DNA of 64,000 nucleotides from Wuchereria bancrofti (GCA_005281725.1 SSBO01000009.1:6634303-6698302), one strand, 5' to 3'; counted from the first letter of the stretch, positions 39,101 to 53,004 are shown. Numbers and translations: made by a program. The notes: generated by a model from the letters alone, not told the origin.

Positions 39101-41395
39101 TGGTTTATTAAAAATCTAGTGCTAAATTTTTTAATACTTATCGTGAAAAATTCTCGTACAAAATGAGCTCCTCTTGTTGTACAATGTACGAAATAGTTCT
39201 AGGGGAAACCGAAGGCGCTGAAGGATTGTTTTATTAGCAGACGTGTCTGGTGAAAATGCCGCCTCACTCTTAAACCTAACCTTTCTCCTTTTATGATCTG
39301 TCCTAATTTATTTCTTATCCATTTTCCATCTCACCAATCAACCTAATCAATGAAGGATGACTTAAGTGAAAAGGCTAGCAGCGTCAGTCTATGTGGCTGT
39401 GCTGCAGCGCATTTGGTACGAGCGTTGGCGTAGGATTCCGGTAGCGATGGGAAGAAGCGTATTGTACTATGAGCCCGCATTAGTTTCGTCTTCTTCATTA
39501 CTTTGATTTCTAATTTCTTCTTCTCATCATTTCCCCGCCCATCGTTTTCTCGCCCTGCTTTGTCATTACTTCTTGTCGTTGTTGTTTGGATGTGATTAGC
39601 TGACGGGGACTGTTAATGAGGCGGTAAAATAAATGGAATGGAAGAGCAAATAAGGAATGTATATTATTTCATATTTGATGAAACATTAATATATGCGCTT
39701 TCAGTTGAATAATTAAGAGAAATTAGTCCTTTGGTTCTGGTACAGCATTAATAGCAAACTATTAATGCTAGCGTATTGCAAGCAGTTCGAATTAGCATTT
39801 AGTTTGTTGATTTTAATCCAAATAACATTCAGTAAAATATATTTCCATTTTGGTTAAAGAATTTTCCCACCTGACGATGTTTAATTCTGGTTTTATGATT
39901 TGTGGTCTAGTTTTTTTAATTTGAAGTTTTCCTTTTTTTGTTGTTTGAACAGTTCCATATTTTTCTGACTTTAGTAGATAATCAGTTTCGTGCGTATTAA
40001 TTTTCGATATCTACCAGTCATTTTCAATTATTATTAAAATCCTTGGCGTTACGTATTCTTGTTGTTCAAGTTTAATACTGTCCAAATTTTTGAATATTTT
40101 TGGATTCAGTCAAACGCCAAATATTGTTATGTTTTGTAAATAAAAAACTAAAGTCATGTCATTACCATCACGTACCTTCAAGCCGTTATGCTTTTACACA
40201 CTTATGTCTCGTATTTTTCTACACGTTGTCGTAAAGTTTCATGTTATTAGAGAAATTCTCCAATATATCTCAATTCCATTTGATACAAACTGTGTCAGTA
40301 ATTTTTCTTTCATTTTTAAATAAACACTTTATTGGAAATTTAATTGTTCGGGTGGAGTGGAGATTTTGACCAACTATTTAACAAATTAAATTTTGTAATA
40401 TAATTAATTAAATATAAAAAATTTTCATTATATAACACGACTCAACTATATTATTGGTTTGTGCACTGATTTCATGTTGTAGTTATTCGTTTAACTACTC
40501 ATTTCTTCTGTAATTTTGCACTTATTTGTGCAATATATCTTTAAAATTGCAAATTGATACATTTCTATTTTTTGCACTTTTCATTTGATTTGCGTTGTAT
40601 TGTTGGAACAGTAACAATGGGCAGCAGCTTGCCGTATCAATTAGTACTTGTTAACTTTTTGCTCCTAATTGATGTCTAACTTGACGTATCATTGATGTTA
40701 CATATTTCTGAGTTACATATGACTTTTTGATGTGACAAATCTGAAGGCTTAGGTGGATGGAAGATTTGAAATAAGCATTCCTGTTAACATCTTATCCATA
40801 TCAAGAAATTATGTATTTGTGATCGAGTCGTTCGGTTTGATTTCAAATTCAAATTTTTATTCATTTGGATTAAAATGTTTTCCAAGAGACCGGAAATTAA
40901 AAGACATTAAAGGGTTGGGCTCATTTGTTGAAGAAATTCTGGTCCTTTTCATGTCTAACGGCAAATGATTATTTCTGATCTGTTTGAGAAGGAAAAGGAG
41001 GGGAGGAATGTCATATTCATTGCATTTTATTCATAGTGTTTTAAAAAGCGTACCTTCCTGAACACATTTTTTTCCACTTCCTAAGAATAGTGCAAAAATT
41101 TTCAACAAATTAGACAAATGTTTAGTGCTTCTTTCAATCTTTTTAGATCACCTGAATTTTAAGCAAGTTTAATTCGATTTTAAGATTGAACATTCAAGAT
41201 TCAAAATTATAAATACTCTGTGATGTATTTAATTCGCTTTTTTTCTTTTGTAATTTTCCAATTAATTCATCGTCTTATTCGTTTATCATTTTTCGACGTT
41301 GAAATACGAGAATTATTGAGCATTAGTATTCATAATTTTGGTTATAGCATTTCAATTATAGTTATTTTGTTGCACCACTATCAACAACTATATTT
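36195..41395. other. Intergenic stretch with two G+C-richer islands
   Basis: Mostly A+T-rich spacer. The island at about 38090-38275 is open without splice sites (motifs RPIDDETTTM and SHVAVAVAKF) after an in-frame TGA. The island at about 39350-39640 starts with an ATG (MKDDLSEKAS) and runs 22 codons to a GTACGA donor. Either could be a conserved regulatory element or a first exon. Nothing ties them to the F-box gene, whose own start lies in its first exon. Confidence 0.4.
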
Positions 41396-44300
41396 ATGAC
41401 GATGTTGCCACAATCGATGAAAAGATCGAGACATATTTGTTCAATTGATGACATCCCAGTGGAAGTATTGCTCATGATTTTTAAACGGTATGTGGTTTTA
41501 TTTTAATTTATTCTAGATATAACATTTAATATTGGAATTGAAGTAAATAAAATTAGGAAAATTAAATTAGATGAATTACAACCATTTAATTCACAAAAAG
41601 CTAGGTATATTCATATCGCTTCTTAAATTCACTGATTTAATCGCAATATAGTTCGTGATTATTATAAATTCAAGAAGTTAACCTTTGAGGTATTCATTAG
41701 TTCCGCATGCCAGTTCTTTCCTGCTTTTTCTTTTTTTTACGCTATTGATGTCATCATTAGAAAGTGCTTTCTGGAAAGCCTCATATTCCTAATATAGATG
41801 ATATCATATAATGTCTAAAGGAAGGAAGGGAATTGAAATGTTGATTAATGGGGGCGAAAAAGACGGATGTTTATAACAGCTGAGATATGTTTTATTAAAA
41901 TTTTATTTCGCAAAAATTGGACTGTTTTTTGTTTGTTTTTGTCTCTGAGTTTATTTATATTTGCTACTCTTTTGCTTAGCGATGGATTTTTATAGCTAAT
42001 TTCAAATGGAATAATTTCTGTCATAATATTTTTATAGCAATAGACGAGAAACCGTAATTGATAGATTGTTTATATAATCAAACTAAATCTCTATAATCAT
42101 AAACTAGAGCAAGTGATAAGAAGTGTCACAATATTTTTATCTTTTTAATTTAAATTTAATGTAACATCTTAAAAGATGGATTTAATTTTAGATGCGAACC
42201 ACTGGCTTGTTTTCGAGCTCGTTTAGTTTGTCGCCGCTGGCGTACTGTAATTGACAAAATGGATAAAGAAAGTCGTGAAGCAATTCTTGGTGAAGGACAA
42301 GCCCGTTTGTATATATGCGATCGACGACGGTACGTCTCTGTTTTTGTTTTTTATGGATTTTGTCGGCTTTCCCGACGTCCGTCAGTCCGTTATTGAAGCC
42401 AAGGTCGTATTGGCCGGACTGCGTCTGGGAAAACCATTGCATCATTCTTGTATCTATTTGGCAGTCTTCTGTGAGTTTGTATTGTAATGGACACTTTGAT
42501 ATGCATATCGTATGTCCATCAATTCTCCCCCTTCTTCAGAGCCATCCTAGAAAAGTTCAGCAGTCTTCCGTCATGTTCCAACTCTGTCACTGAGCTAATA
42601 ACAGCGCGTAAATCCGTTTTTCATGCGGATTGCTACGCACATACTGCGCTCAATAACTGGACCTATCGTTTCGACATGACGGAATGGACACGTAATTTCG
42701 ATATTATTGAGGTGAATTTTCTAAATATTGTAAAAAATTGAAAATTATTTATACTTAAGAGAAATTTTAATGGATTTGAAGATTTTGATAATATTTAAAT
42801 AATAACTAGTGTTGGAATTTCACCTTCATGTTAACATCAATTTAGAATGAGATAAGCAGAGGGATAGGACTGATCTGTGAATATGTATTTGTGAGCTGTT
42901 TGCATTGCGCAGTAGTTGTAATCAATCCATCGTAAAAGAGTCGTTAGTAATATGCAAAAGAGTAAAGAAGAATGTTTGGTATTCAGTTCGTTCATTGAAT
43001 GGCAACCATAAATATCTTTGCTGTATACTTTTGAAGGTCGTTAAGTAATGAGTGCAACGGTGTTTTTTAAATGTCTTGAAAATTGTAAGTTCTTGAAGTC
43101 TTACAAGAATTAATGAGTAGTATAGGTTTTGTATTCTTGATATATATAGGTATAAAAAAAGTAAAATAGATTGAAGAGATCCTATGATATAATAAATTCG
43201 GGGATTTGAACAAGATTTTTTGACAAGATGATGAGAATAAATTTTGAATATTAATGATAGAATAAGTTTCCAATATTAATGTTCGTGGTCAAGAAAAGCT
43301 GTTATGAGTGCTGATATAAGTAATATGCTTTGATAGTTAACTTGATTAAGGCATATTTTTCTTTATTCTGTCAGTATTAGTTGATCTTTTACCTGCATCT
43401 ATGATTTGGTTGGCACTGCGTTAGTACAATAGAAGCTAACAAAATATTTTTTTTAGTTTTATGATAGGAAAACCCAAAATTCCTAGAAATTAAATTACCT
43501 TGTAAAATTTTCTGCTTTCTTCATGCATATGCCAGGTGTCCAGGAAATTGGATTTTCATCCATTATTCTTTTCCTAGCTTTCCTCAGGAACCTTGTAATT
43601 CTGCATATATCATCATGCTATTCCTGTCCATTTATGTGGTGGCAATCATATGATTTGCAAAAGTGTTATAAGTAGTAACGGTATTCTTGTTTATTTATAC
43701 ATTTTTTCGCAAATTCACTGCTATCTTCGTTACTGACTTCTATGCTTCAATTGTTCGACTATTCTATGGTGGTTTCTTCACCTGTTTATTTCATTATCAG
43801 ACTTTTTTCTCAGGTGTGGGTGCAAAATTTTGGCGCTTTTCTTGAACGTGACCAGGGATGCCTAGTCTTTGATAATGCAGTAGCTCCTCCGGCGTTATGC
43901 AATCAAGCAGCAAATATTAATTCAGAAAATAAAATTTCTTTCAGTGCTGTAAGTTTTTTATCATTTTGTCTCCAAGCAAGCATTTTATAGCTGTTATTGA
44001 ATTGCTTCAAATATTCTCTACAATCGAGTGAAAATATTTATATTTAAATATTTACACTGGCATGAATATAAATAAAAAAGTTTTTAAATGCAAAGGTAAC
44101 TTTATTATATGTTTCGTAGGCAGCAATAGTACTATATATAATATAAAATGAAATGTCATCATATCTATTTTTTATGATACTATGGTGATCTAATTCAAAT
44201 ATTAATCCCATGAAAGATGTACCACGAATATTGATTTGTAGTTTTCGTTTTGTTAAAGATGTAATGAATTTTAAGTCTTCACCCACATCTCGTGCATCAT

Positions 44301-46450
44301 CGCAATCACCACATGCTTACCGAAGTGGTGGAAGTTCATCTGGATCGTTTTCATACGCTGCCAGTGTGCCATATAATTTACTTCCATCGAGTCAGAAGAA
44401 ATCTCAGATTATACCTAACGTTGCATCTACTGCTGTATTAAGCGAAGTAACATTTGTCAAAACTTACTCTTTGTTAAATTTTTGGATTATCTTTTTTTAA
44501 ATTACTGAATTTTTAAGTTTTTTTAAAACCTTGATCATGCTTCCAATGTCATCTTCAAATTTGGATTCGATATCTCTTTCACTTCTAATCATCTTAATCC
44601 ATGTGTCATCGTCAACTGAACTTAATTTATTTTGATCTGAAAAAGATTGTTTAATTTTTTGATTAAAGCAATTTGATTAAGTTTTAGAGTATGAGCGCTG
44701 AATTAACGAGACTTTCTGACGGGCGTTTTGAGAGACTTGCTGAGCAATTGCATCAAATTCATCCACTTCATCTGATTTTTCATGATTTGTCATGGTATCA
44801 GAAAAGACCGACATTGCTTTTGTTTTGGTTTTTAAAGAAGTAAGTTTGGAAGTTAGTTTTGGATAACGGTGACAATTTAAGAGGAATTATCAGTAATGGG
44901 TGGGTATTTCCTACGTGTTGCAGTGTATTTCTTAAATCAAGCCTTCGTTTTTCGACACCTCATCATCTTTTACCACTACCAATAATAATCTTTTTTTCTA
45001 GGTTGCCAAACTTACGTCGTTTGACTCTTCATTCAATTCGAGGCGACCAAATGATCGAGTTACATAGGGTCTTCTGTGTAGATGGAATTGATGAATTGAA
45101 TATTATTCAACCGGTAAAGGCTTTAACATAATTCACTCTTTATTACCCTAAATTATGTTTTTATTCTTTAAATATTTTCTGGAAAGTGAAAGTTTATCTT
45201 CAGTATGATGTAATTAAGGCACAAACTAAAATTTCAGACTTATAATGCATGCATTATTGTTAATGAAGGCATTTTCGATGCATTTCTGCAAGTAAACAGT
45301 GCAATACGTCGAAGATTCCGTTTGCGCATCACTGGTAAAACTGACATTAATGCTTCCACTCTTTGCAATTTCATCCGTGTAAGTTGTTTTTCATTTAGAT
45401 TGTTCCAAGATGTCCTTAAGTTCAACTAAGAAGTTCCAAATACTTCAACTGACGATCTCAACCCTGCGAAGGATAGCTCTTTATTCTGCTATTCATAATT
45501 ACTTGATTAACTTGCTATTAAGAAATTAAAAGTCATTCATATAAATTTGTATACTCTTTAACTACAAATTTACTAGTAGCTGCAACATCTTAAAGTTGCT
45601 TCTTGAACAGATTTCTTCTCTAGGCAACATGGTATTAACATTAAACATCGTAATCATTAAAAAAATTAGCATCAATCTCTTTTTCTCAAAAGTTTTGGTA
45701 AAGCGTCTTAAATGAAAGCATATTTAAAATGTGAAGTTGAACTGCCAGTTCTTTTAGAAATGGCGAAACCATCGAGAAATCGTACCATTCCATAGCATTC
45801 TTATTGATGAAGCATGTGTTTCATCATCGGAATTCGTTCATGCAACAAAATGTCCAGGATGTAGTAATTGCGGTGGTGAGGTTAGTTTTTAGTTTTTGTA
45901 TTTAGTGACATACTAAACAGTTGATATTTTACAATATAACTTAATAATATTTAATTTGCTTTAGGTTCTACGGCACAAGTCAAACGGTACCACCTGGAAT
46001 ACCAAGCAACTTATTTTTCGACATCGTAAATACAATGTTTGGATCAATTATAAATCTGAGAGCGGGTATGTCTAGTTTAATAGTATGTTAGTGTCTTATT
46101 AAAAGAAACTGGAAGAATTTCTTATTGCAATTATTTTTGAAATCTTTTTGAAATGAAAACCATTAATCTACCTACTTATCATTTATAAAATATATCATGA
46201 ATAAATCTTTTCTAGATATCTTGTATTCACCTATTACAATCCTAAAGACAGTAACCATTTTACGGTGAAAACAGTGGAACTCGAAAGCACCGTTGTTTCA
46301 TTCTACTCGTCTGCACCAATATCTCTAGAAAAACCGGAAGAAAGTGATATAGCTGATCGTACTTGGTCACTATTCAAGAAACCAGCGACTGCTGTAGATG
46401 AATTAACAGTGTTACAACGAATCTTCGCTCTGATTAGAAGCAGTGCTTAA
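41396..46450 (+). CDS. F-box protein, about 554 residues
   Basis: Exons: 41396-41487, 42192-42339, 42386-42474, 42540-42711, 43814-43948, 44276-44446, 44688-44839, 45002-45113, 45238-45378, 45758-45880, 45965-46065, 46216-46450 (TAA). The start could be 41396 or the ATG at 41402. The F-box spans residues about 15-60 and is split by intron 1: IDDIPVEVLLMIFKR, then CEPLACFRARLVCRRW, the classic Leu-Pro-x-Glu to Val-Cys-Arg-Arg-Trp pattern that binds Skp1 in SCF ubiquitin ligases. The rest carries a Ser-rich spacer (about residues 215-270), LPNLRRLTLHS as in a leucine-rich-type repeat, and a CPGCSNCGGE cysteine cluster, but no recognised substrate domain. Exon edges between 42330 and 42540 are ambiguous because three frames are partly open there. 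From 43814 onward nearly all junctions use strong signals with matching phases. The substrate is unknown. Confidence 0.85.
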
Positions 46451-46848
46451 GAAACGAGATTTTCGTTGTTGCCGTTTCATTTATTCATATTCCTTTTCTT
46501 ATATGTAAACAACTACGAATAGTATTCCATTTATAATAGTATTATTTATTTTAAGATGTTTCTGACAAAATGCTCACTTTTTTGTTTTGTTCAATCTTTG
46601 CTGTAATTCTGAAGTGAATGCATGAGCAGAATATGAGCTGTGCGAATTTAGTTTTTTTTTTTTTTTTTTTTTGCAGCTTATTTTTTGACAGCATCATTTA
46701 GAAAAACAACTGGATAAAAACTTCTTCAGAATTTACAGATAAGATTTGACATGTTCATAAATTGATTAAGCGGCTTCGACATGAACTTAGTTGACACAAA
46801 GTTTTGATGAATTTCTCTGTCAAATAATTTTGTCGTCTAGAATCAATC

Positions 46849-46901
46849 AATAAACATTGAATTAGGAGTAGCTGCTTTTGACGATTTTGTCTGTGAATAA
46901 A
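46849..46901 (+). terminator. Poly(A) signals of the F-box gene
   Basis: AATAAA occurs at 46849-46854 and again at 46896-46901, about 400-450 bases after the stop codon. A long T run lies at about 46651-46672 in the same presumed 3' untranslated region. Assignment to the F-box gene is by position only. Confidence 0.4.
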
Positions 46902-47280
46902 AAGTATTTACAAGTCCACTTTTTACTTTTCTTCTAGTTATGTAATTGGTGATTTAATTTAATTCAGACTTTTTTCTCTGCGATCGCCTAATTGCAATAC
47001 GTCATATGAGCTTAGAAACTTTCTACGCCCTCTTCCTTCCCATATTTTTTCAGTTATCGTTCCCTTACTTTTGTTTTATCTCTTCCAAACTATCCATCCT
47101 GTTTGAAAGATAATTTTTTTTTACCAGATACCAAATGTGATGTCAAAAATTTCCTAACAATACATTATTTATAAACACGTGCTGTACATATTCGTATGTG
47201 TGTGTATTTATTGCATATTTAACATTTGTTTTGCATATATGTACATATTGTATTTTTGTTTGTTTTTTTGTTTTTCGCAG

Positions 47281-48203
47281 AAAGCTGATCACAGGAGTAT
47301 ACTAAGTTTTTATTATTATTACTTTCGGGTAGTATTTATTCTACCAAATTTAGATTTATTCTTGAATTTAATTTCTAATAGTCAGCTTTTTTGCAGTTTG
47401 CATTGAATTTTATTCTTTTATAGAAAACATGCAATCTTCCGCGATTCCTTTTCCTGCTACTTTCGATAATTCTTCCCCGTATCCCACTAATGCTCATTAA
47501 TCTAAGCTCTCTCGTCTTAATATGTTTGTATTTTTTCATTCTTTCCCTTTTTTCCCTTATTCAGGAGGATAGTCATTTTGATGTAATCGATGGTAAGATA
47601 GGAATATGGATATAGTATATCTTCAGTTTTCAAGTTAATTGCTACAATTGAACCTTATTAGTCGTGAGCTTGCAGTGTACTACTCACATCTTTTTTTTTT
47701 GATTTTAGACATTGTCTTATAACAGAAACTTTGGCATCGATCGAAATTCTTATGCTTACAAGTGAATTGTTATTAATTCACACAGATTTTGTTCTGCTAA
47801 ATCGTAGGCTAAATAATTTACGTATTAAAAATGTAATTGTGCTAAAGTATTGTGCTAAAACCATTCATTCCAGCAAGTTAAATTTGCTTTTTGTTGATGT
47901 CAATTTAAAAATATTTAAAAGTACTTTACGCGCTGTTTCATTATTTGCCATACTTTCTTTTGCTTGAATCTATATATTTTGTATAGCACAAGTCGAGAAT
48001 GTCCTTCACTGTCCACTATACTTGTATTGATTTCTATTCACGTTGACATTGATAAAATCATTATTGATCGCCATTATGTTAATCACATTGTGAATGTTAT
48101 GCATAAGATTGTTCCATATATTTGTGCACTAGAATACAGATCTTTTGCAAATATTTTCATGAAAATTCACATTATGCTGGAGGAAGATTTGTTATGGAAG
48201 TGA
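47281..48203 (+). CDS. Candidate four-exon gene, unrecognised product
   Basis: Proposed exons are 47281-47328, 47565-47592 (28 bases, GTAAGA donor), 47726-47846 and 47987-48203 (TGA). Phases 0, 1 and 2 match across the three junctions. The product would include EDSHFDVIDETLASIEILML, LNRRLNNLRIKNVIVL, SLSTILVLISIHVDIDK, HIVNVMHKIVPYICALEY and LEEDLLWK. No start codon or first exon was found, so it is probably 5'-incomplete in this model. It could be an alternative 3' end of the F-box gene 0.8 kb upstream, or a relic. An AATAAA 62 bases after the stop supports a real 3' end. Codon use is A+T-heavy. Confidence 0.4.
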
Positions 48204-51159
48204 AACTTCACACTAAATGATAATTTTCGGATTTGTATCTTCAGATCTAATACGATTGGGATTGCAATAAAGACTACCAGTTCATATCATGCAATTAGTT
48301 ACGAAGTACTACTGATTGTTCCAGTCATCTGACTTATTAAATCTGTTAACGTTGCTGTAGAAAGTAAATGAAATATGTAAAGCGATCATGGAATCTTTCA
48401 TACCTGCCTTGAGTGTATCAATGTATGACTATTGTCTCTCTCCTAACTGTTTTAATGGTTGTAACAATTCCACATGATCAAACAATTTCATCAGACGTAA
48501 AGGCACATGTTTAAACGCCATTTGTGTATATAAAGTAGTTTTGAAGTTTGATTGATTCTTATATTGTCGCATACTAATTTAATATTAGTTGCATATGCCA
48601 TTTCGATATTTTGCTTCCATTATTTAAAGCTTTCTATTACTGCAAACTGCTCGTTTTCTCTATTCAACTTGCACATATTTATTGAAGAAAGGAAATCGTT
48701 TTCCAATCTTTCATCTTTTATAACTTTTGTTACTTCGATATTTCAGTACTTTCAGTTCTGCCAAATATAATATTTGATTATTCCCATTTCCTATTAAATA
48801 AACTCATCTTTTGCATTATGTTACTGTGTGGATTTATGAGAATTTCTTAGTAAAGAAAGCTGTATTTCTTTTTTTCTTCTAAAGAGAAGTTTAAGAAAAT
48901 AACCACGGTTTGTTTACATTTCAAATCCTTTTGCAAGAAACATTCAATGCATTTCAAGATTCTTCGAACGAGAAACTTCGGGAATAATTTTGCCTACTAT
49001 TATTAGCAGTGAGTTCCATTTATCAGATGCAAACCTATATGGTACTCTTTGATGCTCGATCAGGAGAGAATTCTATCACGTCAAATGAACGGGTACAAAG
49101 GTTTACAGTCTTATCGAAGATTATCGAATTCCATAAAGTGGATTGAACAGTGGTTTCATTTTTCACTATAGTTCCGTTTAATTAGTCTTTAACCTTCCTG
49201 AAAGAGAAATTTGATTTTACAAATGAATTTACAAAAATTTTGAGTTTTTGAGACGGTTCAAGCTTTCTATACTATTTGTTCCTCTATATTTTTATTTTCA
49301 GCTTCTTTGTTTTTTACAATAATCTGGCTTTATAGCTAAGGATTTTGTAAATTGTTAAAATGAGACACGAGGACACTGTTAGGTCCAATTCAGCAATACT
49401 ATTAATGTGGTATAGCTGACTTCTCTATCCACCAAGTATGATATCATTTCACATTTAAGCTTTTCAGTAGACTCGTAACAGACTGCATATTAGAAAAATC
49501 CGTTTTCTGAATTTATCAAAGGGTAAGATATTTTTGGGAAGACAACTACTTTAATTCATTCTTGGTATTCATTTTGAAGATCGTTTTTCATTCTTAGAAT
49601 TTTTTTGGAATTATTTCTCATCACTTTGGCTGAATTCTTAAAATTTTTTCAATAAGAATGCATAATAATCGGAATTTTGACATCGGAATAGGTCTGTATT
49701 TTTTCGCAAGAAAGAATAAATGTATCATACAAGAAGCATAATGAAGTCAGCATTTCTTTCCTATTTTTTAAAAAATTTTTATCTTTATGTAACAATATAG
49801 ATGTGCGTTGTTTATTTTCCACAAAACTTTTAAGTAAACCTCTCTAACTGAAAAAAAAACCCCTCTTGTAGTGATTGAATTCAATTCACGAAAGTGTCAG
49901 AGGTCAAAAAAGAATATTTACTTGGCGGCAAGGGTTGTATTCCAGTCAAATAACTGCTTTCAGTTACTTTTGTTAATTATGAACAAATACTTATCACTTT
50001 ATAATTATACTCATCACTTTATAACCACTTATTGCTGTTAATCACTTTAAAACTAGCTTAAACGAAAAAAGCAGCTACTTAGGTTTATTGTAATTAATGT
50101 TTCAACCAGAGTTGTAACTTGTGAAACCCTGAAAGAAACTGAAAGAATGTGAAAATGCTTATGCAAAACAGCGAATAATATTTCGAACAATTAATGTTTA
50201 GTTTCGAAATTTTAAGTGAAAAATACTAGACTTTTTTGTAAGCTTTGATTAGTTCGAATTTTTGTAATGTGTTATAATACAATGTCGTGATATTAACAGT
50301 TTCTATGTTAAATATCTTTCTGTTCAATTATAAATTTTATTCTTCAAATTTGCAAACTATTTCACCAAAATTGTATCAAACAACTGTTTCATTCACATAA
50401 TGGTACGTTGTTTGATGTGTTAAGTTGTGCACCATGGTTAGTTCCACATGAGCACTTTTGAAATTCCAGTTACACAAACGTTTAGCGCAGTGGAAAATAG
50501 TCGCTCGATATAATGAAAATTCTCCCACGCTATCATATGCAATTCAAGTTTAACAAGTTAAAGTGCAAATTTGAAACATTAAATTTCGAATTAAATAGAG
50601 ATATATGATAGTGACATATTAATGTTCATTATCATACACGATTTAAGAAGAATCTAAAATTATTTTCAGTGCATCCATAATACTATTAATTTTAATTGGT
50701 AAGCAGATGTGAATTGCTCAAATTACCAGCCTTTAATGATTGAATTTCAAATTGATTTAGTCTATCAGTAAAAGTGAAAAGTAGGAAGAAGAAAGTAATA
50801 TTTGCAATTTCAGATTTTAGCAAATTATTCTAATACAAAATGAAAATTAAGAAAATTTGACGGATATCGCATTAAAAAGCAATATATATATAGTGAACGT
50901 TGAGATTAATCGTATCAAAAATTCATAAAGAGATCCACTCTAAATGTATTTTCCATCGAAATCTTTTTGAGAGAAATTTACAACGAGAATTTTAGCTAAC
51001 TGAAAAGCAGTTGAATGCGAACTTATAAAAAAAAGTAGGTAATAGGAGCTCGTAAATAATAATTTCCAATAAATTTTTAATGAAAATTACATTTCGCAGC
51101 AGGGCACTATAAGAAACTGGAAGAGAGCAATTGAATTAAAAGTATTTAATCTAAAGTAA
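48204..51159. other. A+T-rich non-coding stretch
   Basis: No secure exon. An open frame at about 48552-48770 has hydrophobic A+T-driven composition and no splice context. Three loose copies of an ATCACTTTATA word occur at about 49990-50050. Confidence 0.45.
48266..48271 (+). terminator. Poly(A) signal after the 47.3-48.2 kb gene
   Basis: Canonical AATAAA 62 bases downstream of the TGA at 48201-48203, a normal spacing for nematode 3' ends. Confidence 0.4.
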
Positions 51160-51645
51160 ATTATGGCCAAATTTTTTGACAGTAAAAAATTTTTTCTTTG
51201 TAAGCCTTTGGGTTTCTATTATATTACTACGAATAACATATAAAAGTGTGAAGTGGCTACAAGATCGAAATCTACTTACTTCTTTTTCCCAAACATTGAA
51301 TTCAACTGTTTTTACATTTAAGGATACTTAAGAATATTTCAAGTAACAAAAAATTTTTCCCGCTTCTCCGTTTTTCTAATTTCTAAAAATTTTTTTGATT
51401 CCTTTTGTTTTTTTACTTTTTTTTTTCGATTTTTTACTACTCTTTTTTATATTTTTTGGTCTCAATTTTTTTGATTTTTTATTGTTTGTTTTACTTTTTT
51501 TGTTTTTTCATTTCTTATTCTTTTTATCTTTATTTTTTTTATTTTTTGTATTTTATACTTTACTAATCGGCTCGACGTCTCCACCACATAGCAGATGAAG
51601 AACCGAAGTAAACAACCAAAGGTTAAACCGCATGAGGAAGGCAGA
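51160..51645 (-). repeat. Diverged duplicated block, copy 1
   Basis: This block matches 55175-55560 in several ordered anchors: CTTCTTTTTCCCAA followed by TTGAACTG-like sequence, a T-rich core containing CAATTTTTTTG, and a G+C-richer end with GAAC(C/T)G(A/G)AGTA. On the minus strand the core reads as lysine-rich, with KKLRPKNIKK here against KKLRKKQIKK in copy 2, ending at near-equivalent stops. Also on the minus strand, a TCTTTCAG precedes an ATG with a signal-peptide-like run (MRFNLWLFTSVLHLLCG), ending near a GTAAAG donor. Whether these were once coding or are only a repeat is open. Confidence 0.5.
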
Positions 51646-52677
51646 AAGCTGAAAGAGAAGTCCGGTCTAATGTCTATACAATAAGTTTCAATACTTTTTT
51701 GATTAAATTTTGAAGTTATTTAAACTTAATTTCTCATTTCTGTTTCTTTTTTGTCTAATGTTATAGCCGAAATTTTGAAATCGATGTATCTTAGTCGGCT
51801 GACATTATTTAGCTGGCAGCCAAAATAATCTGAGTGATTTAATGGGGAGCACTGTATCAATAACCTTTAGAAATTCTATACACTAGTCGAAAGCCTCAAA
51901 AATTTTGCACATTTGTCATAACTGGGATAAATTTACTCTTCAGAATGCCTAATTATAACACTGATAGGCCTTGTGATCTATTGTGCAAAATACCACTATT
52001 TTAACCACTATTTTAAGTGAAAAAATGAATTACTAAAAAAATGAATGCCAAATAAATGAATTAAATGTAAATTCCAATAATTAGAAACTTAAAACTTCCA
52101 AAATGCATGAAAATTTTTCAATTATTTGTCAATGAATAAAAGTAGAACTGATTTCATATCAAAATTTCTTAAGAAAAACCAGTACGCTATCAAATCCAAG
52201 CATAATCATATACAATAAAGTTAAGCCAAATGTCGTCAAAAAAATATTTTTCTGATAAATGTAAAATAATGTAAGCTATTTGTCAATTGCACGTTCTATA
52301 AAACATGAATAATTCTTACAACTTACAACATCCAATTTTTGTCCGTTCATCCGGAAGACTTAAATTTTTTAAATTATTTTAAATAATAACCAAACATCAA
52401 ATGTTATATTTAAAAAGAAAAATTGTCGTCTAATTAAATGATTAATGATTTTTTTTATTAACTAACAAAATTATGAAAAAGAAAGTCAGGAAATATTATG
52501 CCTAGGAGAGAATTAAAAGAGAATATTTTAGTCTGAAAAAAAATAAAGGATTTAGAAATTTTTTATGATCGTTAAGTTGTACGAAGTAATCGTTAAATAT
52601 TTGTACGAATCATTAATCATTAAATCAACTTTTTAAATCAGTCACTTGCCACACTCCTTTCTCCGATCATCAAATTT

Positions 52678-52694
52678 CTCCCTCTCTCTCTCCC

Positions 52695-52727
<33 letters not shown>

Positions 52728-52728
52728 G
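52678..52728. repeat. (CT)n microsatellite
   Basis: Imperfect then perfect CT dinucleotide run of about 50 bases. Confidence 0.95.
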
Positions 52729-53004
52729 ATATCATGTATTTCAATTCTCTTAAAGAATCAAATCAGTCAGCTATTCTCTCTCCTTTTATCTTTCGCATCT
52801 TCTCACTTATTCATAATAGGTGATGATTTCTAATAATTGTCACTGTTTTACTCATTTTTATATCTGAATCCAATTAGTACTTTGTGTTTAGTAATTATTT
52901 GATAACTGCAACTTCGTTCTAATTATAAATATTAGCTACAAATAATTTTGAATCTTTTATTATGGACCTTATAATATTGTGATTCTGCTTTTCGGCTTCT
53001 GCAG

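Noticed and set aside
51395..51598. Phe/Leu-rich open frame resembling membrane segments
   Set aside because: It is the T-rich core of the duplicated block read on the plus strand. Poly-T gives Phe/Leu by default.
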